From Chloroflexota bacterium (lineage in GTDB: Bacteria > Chloroflexota > Dehalococcoidia > Lucifugimonadales > JACPCL1): DNA of 25,861 nucleotides. The notes under the pieces are model-generated. The model saw only the letters and a list, made by a program, of their open reading frames with translations. It was not told the origin of the DNA and did not search any database. The stretch is taken from positions 1 through 25,861 of the forward strand of contig JACQUI010000048.1 in the NCBI GenBank assembly GCA_016210395.1, given 5' to 3'. This document shows, in pieces, positions 21,679-25,861 of this stretch; position 1 is the stretch's first letter, and each line of letters begins with the position of its first letter. A program made the position numbers and the translations under genes.

Positions 21679-23331
21679 CTACCTGATCCCGCCCCGGTGG
21701 GAGAACTCCCGCTCCTGGCTGGTGATGAACTCCAGCAAGCACGCCCTGCCCTCCTCCGTCGCGCGCTTGGCCCGCAGGATCGCCGGCGCCACTTGCGCCG
21801 GGTCCTCCACCCGCTCTGACCACCCGCCCATGGCGCGGGCCATGTCGGCGTAGTTCCCGCCCAGGTCCCGCGTGTTGAACAGCTCGTGTGACCGCTTCAT
21901 CGCCTCCGTCTCCACCGCCATGGTGGAGTTGTTCAGCACCACGGTCAGCGTCGGGATGTTGGAGCGCACCGCCGTCTCGAAATCGGTGCCGATCATGCCG
22001 AAGGCGGCGTCGCCCATGAAGTTCACGCAGAACTTGTCCGGCGCGGCCAGCTTCGCCCCGATGATCAGCCCTAGCCCCGTGCCCAGGCCGTGCGACTTGC
22101 CCCAGCCCAGGTACGTCCTTGGCCCGTCCGACTGGTAGAAGGGCATGATCTGGTCGCGCGGGCTGCCGGAGTCGTGGGTGACGATGGCCTTTGCGGGGTC
22201 CACGTTGCGCATGAACTCCCAGATCACGCGGTACGGCGTAATAGGCTTCTCGTTGGACGCCAGCTTGCGCATCCACTCCGCCAGCCACTCCTGCCGGATG
22301 GTGGCGATTTCCTCCGCCACGTGGCCGCCGCCGCGCCGGGACCGCGAACCCAGCAGGTCCCGCGCCGCCTCAATGAACTGCCGCAGCACCAGCTTGGCGT
22401 CACCGATGACTGGGTAGTCCACGTTGTAGTTCTTGCCGATGTCATTGGGGTCGTTGGTGGCGTGGACCATCGTCTTCCCGGCGGGGATGGTCGTCGTCAT
22501 GCCGTGCTTCGTGAAGCTGGTGCCGATGCCAAAGACAACGTCCGCCCGCTTCAGGAACTCGTAGACGGGGCGGCTCATGACACCGGAGCCGCTGCCCAGC
22601 GCCAGCGGGTGCTTCTCCGGGAACGCGCTCTTGCCCGCCATCGTCGTCATCACTGGGATTTGCGTCAGCTCCGCGAACTCCACCAGCTCCTGCGTGGCGT
22701 TGGCGTACAGCACGCCCTGCCCCGCATGGATGATAGGGTGCTGGGCAGCAAGCAGCGCCTTCGCCGCCTCCAGCACGGCCTGGGGGTCGGCCTGATAGCC
22801 CGTCGCTTTCACCGGCTTGTAGCTCTCCAGCACACCGGCGGGCACCTCCTCCAGCGCCACGTCCGAGGGTATCTCCACCATCACCGGCCCCGGCCGGCCC
22901 ATCTTCAGATGGGAGAAGGCCCGCCGCATCGAGTCAACCGTCCGCGCGGGCGTGGTGATCTGCTCCACCGACTTGGTGATGCCCGCGAAGTTGCGCACCG
23001 AGCTGAAGTGCGGGAAGACGCCGTCGCGGTCCCTGGGCTGGCCCAGCGGCAGCAGCAGCACCGGAGTGCCGTCGGAGAAGGCGGTGGCAACGCCGGCGTA
23101 GGCGTTCTCCGCGCCCGGCCCGTACTGCATGGCGAAGACGCCCGCGGGCGACCCGTTCTTCACGCGTGCGTAGCCATCGGCGATACCCACGCCGGCGCGC
23201 TCCTGGCGGCAGATGATGGGCCGTATGCCCGCCTCCGCCGCCGCCTCGATCACCGGCGTCGTGGGGAACGCCGCCATGTACTGGATGCCTTCCATCTTCA
23301 GGACCTGGGCTATGGCGTCTATGGTGCGCAT
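21679..23331 (-). CDS. Thiamine-pyrophosphate enzyme of the acetolactate synthase family
   Basis: A 550-residue TPP-dependent enzyme with the three-domain layout of acetolactate synthase-like proteins. The N-terminal pyrimidine-binding domain carries the catalytic Glu (E44 in ICRQERAGVGIADGYAR), the central domain about 185-325 includes IIHAGQGVL, and the C-terminal PP domain has GDAAFGMIGTDFETAV (from 440) ending in NN (467-468), the Mg-TPP motif. Glycine usual at the third motif position is Ala. The reaction (2-keto acid decarboxylation or carboligation) cannot be told; it is not paired with a small IlvN subunit, so branched-chain synthesis is unlikely. ATG 23331 has AGGAG 7 nt upstream. 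A DUF2442 gene ends 53 nt upstream on the same strand. Confidence 0.85.
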   Translation of the reverse strand: MRTIDAIAQVLKMEGIQYMAAFPTTPVIEAAAEAGIRPIICRQERAGVGIADGYARVKNGSPAGVFAMQYGPGAENAYAGVATAFSDGTPVLLLPLGQPRDRDGVFPHFSSVRNFAGITKSVEQITTPARTVDSMRRAFSHLKMGRPGPVMVEIPSDVALEEVPAGVLESYKPVKATGYQADPQAVLEAAKALLAAQHPIIHAGQGVLYANATQELVEFAELTQIPVMTTMAGKSAFPEKHPLALGSGSGVMSRPVYEFLKRADVVFGIGTSFTKHGMTTTIPAGKTMVHATNDPNDIGKNYNVDYPVIGDAKLVLRQFIEAARDLLGSRSRRGGGHVAEEIATIRQEWLAEWMRKLASNEKPITPYRVIWEFMRNVDPAKAIVTHDSGSPRDQIMPFYQSDGPRTYLGWGKSHGLGTGLGLIIGAKLAAPDKFCVNFMGDAAFGMIGTDFETAVRSNIPTLTVVLNNSTMAVETEAMKRSHELFNTRDLGGNYADMARAMGGWSERVEDPAQVAPAILRAKRATEEGRACLLEFITSQEREFSHRGGIR

Positions 23332-23384
23332 GGGATGTCTCCTTTTCGTACGATGGGGCTAAACAATGTAGCCGTTACATGGCT

Positions 23385-23702
23385 TCATAGCTGCTTCAGC
23401 TTGCGGCGCTCAAGCCAGCGCTGGAAAGAGCCGGGGCTTTCCGCCGACTTCCTGCCCAACAGCAGTCCCTCGACACCAATATCCTCATCAAGATCTGGCC
23501 AGTGAATCCCATACCCCGCGCCGCTTATCTGAAACCTGGCGCGTTCTGCCGGCGAACCGTGGGCCAGACGAGGATACCAACCGATGGGCACAGCAATTGT
23601 GCGGCCATCTTCCAGGTCTACGGATAACGTATCGTCGCTCACTGTGACGTTCAGGACTCTACCCAGACTGGGGAGTACCGCCGCAGAAGTCGTCCCACGC
23701 AT
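23385..23702 (-). CDS. DUF2442 domain protein
   Basis: A 105-residue protein with the DUF2442 pattern: a VTVSDDTLSVDLEDGRTIAVP strand region, then WYPRLAHGSPAERARF, and GIHWPDLDEDIGVEGLLLG near 70-88. The family is small, probably cytoplasmic, and is often paired with DUF4160 or similar toxin-like partners; its biochemical role is not established. The C-terminus is basic (RWLERRKLKQL). ATG 23702 is chosen because AAGG lies 8 nt upstream; GTG 23711 and TTG 23708 are in frame but too close to that site. It is the third gene of a three-gene unit with the YgiT and DUF4258 genes. Confidence 0.8.
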   Translation of the reverse strand: MRGTTSAAVLPSLGRVLNVTVSDDTLSVDLEDGRTIAVPIGWYPRLAHGSPAERARFQISGAGYGIHWPDLDEDIGVEGLLLGRKSAESPGSFQRWLERRKLKQL

Positions 23703-23723
23703 GCTCAACACCTTAAGGTCTCG

Positions 23724-23945
23724 CTACGCCGCAAAACGGACTACTTCCAGTTCCGCCGCCGAGTCCACACGTTTAATGATTTCATCAACCCGCCTCATGA
23801 CGGCGGATTCCAAGAGATACTCGCCACAGTTGGCGCACTGGAGCGTCGGCAAGTCCTTCACAACGACAATCGTGGAGTCTGTCACCTTGAAGGGAAGGCT
23901 CGTGACCTTGGGCTCCATCTTTCCCCCGCATACGTGACACTTCAT
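23724..23945 (-). CDS. YgiT-type zinc finger protein (MqsA N-terminal-like antitoxin)
   Basis: A 73-residue protein with two Cys pairs, CHVC (3-6) and CANC (37-40), and LECGEYLLE-like CGEYLLESAVMRRVDEIIKRV, the pattern of YgiT-type zinc fingers (the N-terminal half of the antitoxin MqsA). It lacks the MqsA helix-turn-helix DNA-binding half, as in many stand-alone members. The ATG overlaps the DUF4258 stop by 4 nt (23942-23945). In other genomes such proteins are usually encoded beside DUF4258 or MqsR-like toxins, so an antitoxin role is inferred. Confidence 0.85.
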   Translation of the reverse strand: MKCHVCGGKMEPKVTSLPFKVTDSTIVVVKDLPTLQCANCGEYLLESAVMRRVDEIIKRVDSAAELEVVRFAA

Positions 23946-24271
23946 TCGCGCCTCCTTACCTTGAGATCAACGCTCCACTCCTCGGGATCAGGGTAGTACG
24001 CAGTTACCACTCGCACGTTGTCCCCTTCAAGATCCACACCAAACGGCACGTGGAACGGAGTGTTCTCGTGCTCGGCGTAGACAAGATAGCTGGGCCGGTA
24101 CTTGTCGTCAGGGTACGCTTCAATGATCTCGAAGGTGTCTGCAGAGCCGAGAACGGACTGAACAGGTATTGCCCTTCCTCTCAACCGTACGCCGATGTGA
24201 TAGGTCCATCTAACCTTGCTTTCTCTGACGCATCTCTTGATGAATTGCAGCGTGTCGGGTGCAGTAGTCAT
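23942..24271 (-). CDS. DUF4258 domain protein, probable toxin
   Basis: A 109-residue protein. The DUF4258 signature is visible: CVRESKVRWTYHIGVRLRGR (about 15-34, with the conserved His), IPVQSVLGSADTFEIIEAYPDD, then PSYLVYAEHENTPFHVPFGVD and VRVVTAYYPDPEEWSVD at the end. DUF4258 proteins share a fold with RelE/MqsR-type RNases and are usually found next to YgiT zinc fingers, as here. ATG 24271 is chosen because similarity begins at TLQFIKRCV; a longer open frame to 24382 has no support. There is no clear ribosome binding site. A possible -10 TACAAT lies at 24288-24283. Confidence 0.8.
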   Translation of the reverse strand: MTTAPDTLQFIKRCVRESKVRWTYHIGVRLRGRAIPVQSVLGSADTFEIIEAYPDDKYRPSYLVYAEHENTPFHVPFGVDLEGDNVRVVTAYYPDPEEWSVDLKVRRRE

Positions 24272-24532
24272 TTGGCTTCGCAATTGTACACGAGGCTCTC
24301 CAAGAGCACCACTCCATCCCCTATAATGCTCCCCACAGACCAGCAGGAGCATTCCCTTGCCCGCCCTCAAGGCAGACCTCATTGGTATGCATCGGTATGC
24401 ATGCCAACGTCATCACCGTCAACAGCGGCAGCCACGCGCCCAGGCCATCGCCCTCCGCATCCCCCTCCTGCGCGCCATCGTTGGCGGCCAGACCGTTTAC
24501 GAGGCGTGAACCTTGCCCGCTTGCCCTTCTCT

Positions 24533-24598
24533 CTATGCTCTATGCTCGTCTGCCCTATGCTCTATGCTCGTCTGCCCTATGCTCTATCCCCGTCTGCC
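24533..24598. repeat. Three tandem 22-bp repeats
   Basis: The unit CTATGCTCTATGCTCGTCTG plus CC occurs at 24533-24554 and 24555-24576 exactly, and at 24577-24598 with GCT changed to CCC. The unit contains CTATGCT twice. It lies 31 nt before the nucleoside hydrolase gene. The copy number may vary between strains. Confidence 0.85.
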
Positions 24599-24628
24599 TA
24601 CATGCCCGTATGTTAGTATGTCCGTACC

Positions 24629-25582
24629 ATGCCACACTTACTCATTGACACCGACCCCGGCACCGACGACGCCATCGCACTGCTCATGGCGCTGAACGCG
24701 CCGGACGCAGAGGTGGCCGGCGTCACCACCGTCGGCGGCAACGCCTCCCTGTCCCACGTCACCAAGAATGCCCTGGCCGTCCTGGAGCACATGGGCCGCA
24801 CAAGCGTGCCCGTGGCGAAAGGGGCCGCCATCTCACTGGCGGGCGACCCCTTCCGCTACGCGTACGATTTCCACGGCCATCGCGGCCTGGGCGTGCACAT
24901 GCTCCGTCCGACGGCCGCTGCCGTCCGGGAGGACGCCGTCAGCTTTATGGCGGCCCGCATCCTGGAGGGCTTCCCTCTCGCCGTTGCGGAGAGAGGGATT
25001 GAGGGAGAGAGGTCGGAGGAGAAGGGCGTCACGCTCGTTGCGCTGGGGCCCCTCACTAACGTGGCCCGCCTGCTCCAGCAATACCCGCACGCCGCGCAGG
25101 GCATCGCGCGGCTGGTCGTCATGGGTGGCGCGCTGGACCAAGGCAACGTCACGCCCTACGCCGAGTTCAACACCTACAACGACCCCGAGGCGGCGTCCGC
25201 CGTTTTTGCATCGGGCGTCCCCATCACCCTGGTGCCCCTGGACGCCTGCGCCCAGGTAACGCTCAGTGCAAAAGACCTGGCGCGATGGCGCGACTCCAAG
25301 GCCCCCGCTGCCAGGCTGGCCGACCGCATCCTGCTCAAGTGGTTCCAGCGCCAGACCAACCACCAGGCCTTCGATCCCTGCGACCCGCTTGCCATGGCCG
25401 TCGCCCTGGCGCCGGACATCGCGTCCTACGAGCACGGCTCGGTAACCGTGGACACGAGCGCGGAGGAGACCAGGGGCCGCACGCTGTTCCAGCCCGGCTC
25501 AGGAAACGTGTCGGTGGCCCGCCGGGTGGACGCCGCCGCCTTCTACGCCTTGCTGGATGAGCTGTTGCTGCGGGGCGGCTGA
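24629..25582 (+). CDS. Inosine-uridine preferring nucleoside hydrolase family protein
   Basis: A 317-residue nucleoside hydrolase, which cleaves the N-glycosidic bond of nucleosides to ribose and base (salvage). The calcium-binding motif DTDPGTDDA is at 7-15. VTTVGGN, GPLTNVARL, VVMGGAL, AEFNTYNDPEAA and the C-terminal DPLAMAVAL with its Asp complete the family pattern. The segment between ILEGFP and GVTLVALG (about 114-132) is unusually long, charged and DNA-repeat-like. No ribosome binding site precedes the ATG; TATGTT (24609-24614) could be a -10 giving a very short leader. It stands alone, so the true substrate (purine, pyrimidine or a derivative) is not known. Confidence 0.9.
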   Translation: MPHLLIDTDPGTDDAIALLMALNAPDAEVAGVTTVGGNASLSHVTKNALAVLEHMGRTSVPVAKGAAISLAGDPFRYAYDFHGHRGLGVHMLRPTAAAVREDAVSFMAARILEGFPLAVAERGIEGERSEEKGVTLVALGPLTNVARLLQQYPHAAQGIARLVVMGGALDQGNVTPYAEFNTYNDPEAASAVFASGVPITLVPLDACAQVTLSAKDLARWRDSKAPAARLADRILLKWFQRQTNHQAFDPCDPLAMAVALAPDIASYEHGSVTVDTSAEETRGRTLFQPGSGNVSVARRVDAAAFYALLDELLLRGG

Positions 25583-25861
25583 GGAGGTCCTGTCTGTAAC
25601 CCTCCTCTTGATGGCTATAAGGATTTTATGATAGCATGGGCAGCGAGCACACATTCTATGATTACGTGGATGACGCCGGAGCGAATACTATCCATGCTTG
25701 ATTCTCCCGCAAAAACCCTCCAACGCATCATAATGTGTAAACTCGTCAAACAACCGGTACAAGATGTACTATCCAATGCTACGCGTCTCGCAACATATGG
25801 CGTCATTTGGAAGAGCCAAAACGCTCCGACTGGCCCCGAAGGGGTTTTTACGAAGGAATCA
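25583..25861. other. AT-richer tail with few recognisable features
   Basis: Notably lower GC than the rest of the window. Besides the toxin-like fragment there is a short stem CCCC-GAA-GGGG (25834-25844) followed by TTTTT, possibly a terminator. AAGGA at 25853-25857 could be a ribosome binding site for a gene beginning just past the window. A frame from ATG 25628 (AAGGA 4 nt upstream) stays open to the window end, but I cannot identify its product. Confidence 0.4.
25636..25701 (+). pseudogene. Fragment resembling the start of a HigB/RelE-type toxin (Gp49 family)
   Basis: The 21 codons from ATG 25636 read with TFYDYVDDAGANTIHA, much like the N-terminus of Gp49/HigB-type toxins (FYDYVDD.G.N.I..WLD). 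The frame then hits TGA (25699-25701). In another frame the text resumes LDSPAKTLQRII from 25697, as expected after a small deletion (WLDSLPAK in intact relatives). The rest is not clearly recognisable. It is likely a decayed toxin gene; the frame from 25628 that contains the second part continues to the window end. Confidence 0.35.

Noticed and set aside
22090..23505. 471-codon open frame antisense to the TPP enzyme gene
   Set aside because: Low-complexity His/Arg/Leu-rich translation, opposite a well-supported gene; a composition shadow.
24533..24598. CRISPR array
   Set aside because: The units are directly adjacent with no spacers and no cas genes are present.

Overview
The window is GC-rich bacterial chromosome with dense genes, short intergenic gaps, many GTG/TTG starts and several families of short palindromic intergenic repeats. 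The gene mix (PstS-type transporter with the AGAPETWA-like motif, Lon-related AAA protease, DUF3054, several small toxin-antitoxin modules) together with these repeats suggests an uncultured Chloroflexota lineage, perhaps Dehalococcoidia. That assignment is inference; there is no rRNA marker here.

Layout. 1-3331: an NAD-type isocitrate/isopropylmalate dehydrogenase family gene, a small secreted Cys-containing protein, a strong terminator and a threonine synthase-like gene, all on +. 3574-9313 (minus): tRNA-Ser(GGA), dprA, topA, a tandemly duplicated mntA-type nucleotidyltransferase, hepT and a xerC/D recombinase, almost without gaps. A toxin-antitoxin pair thus sits inside the dprA-topA-xer DNA-maintenance cluster. 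9364-10191: a 245-bp inverted-repeat element, a DUF3054 membrane protein and tRNA-Ser(CGA). 10241-11986 (+): a divergent promoter, then an orphan HigA-like regulator whose stop overlaps the glmU start. 12133-14279 (minus): an MFS and an EamA transporter, overlapping by 4 nt. 14588-17077 (+): a Lon-related protease. 17288-21517 (+): a PstSCAB-type ABC importer behind a complex leader. 21679-24271 (minus): a TPP-dependent enzyme, then a DUF2442 / YgiT zinc finger / DUF4258 cluster. 24629-25582 (+): a nucleoside hydrolase, followed by an AT-richer tail with a probable toxin-gene fragment.

The most interesting object is the leader of the ABC importer (17288-17648). It has a promoter predicted to start transcription on the ATG of a 24-codon ORF containing three consecutive Cys codons. 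A segment just after those codons can pair with the 5' arm of the following intrinsic terminator. Next comes a second Cys-rich ORF with a strong ribosome binding site and again three Cys codons in a row. That ORF carries a 9-nt segment perfectly complementary to the Shine-Dalgarno region of the substrate-binding protein gene. This looks like a two-stage cysteine-sensing switch: transcription attenuation, then translation attenuation. It controls a transporter that by sequence would be called a phosphate importer. No phoU is present in the window, so a sulfur-containing substrate should be considered.

Other notable points are two elements with the same CACCGAAAGACCCTGG-type inverted ends, two tRNA-Ser genes sharing a 36-bp direct repeat, a Walker A Lys-to-Arg change in the Lon-like protein, and an in-frame repeat-like insertion in the nucleoside hydrolase.
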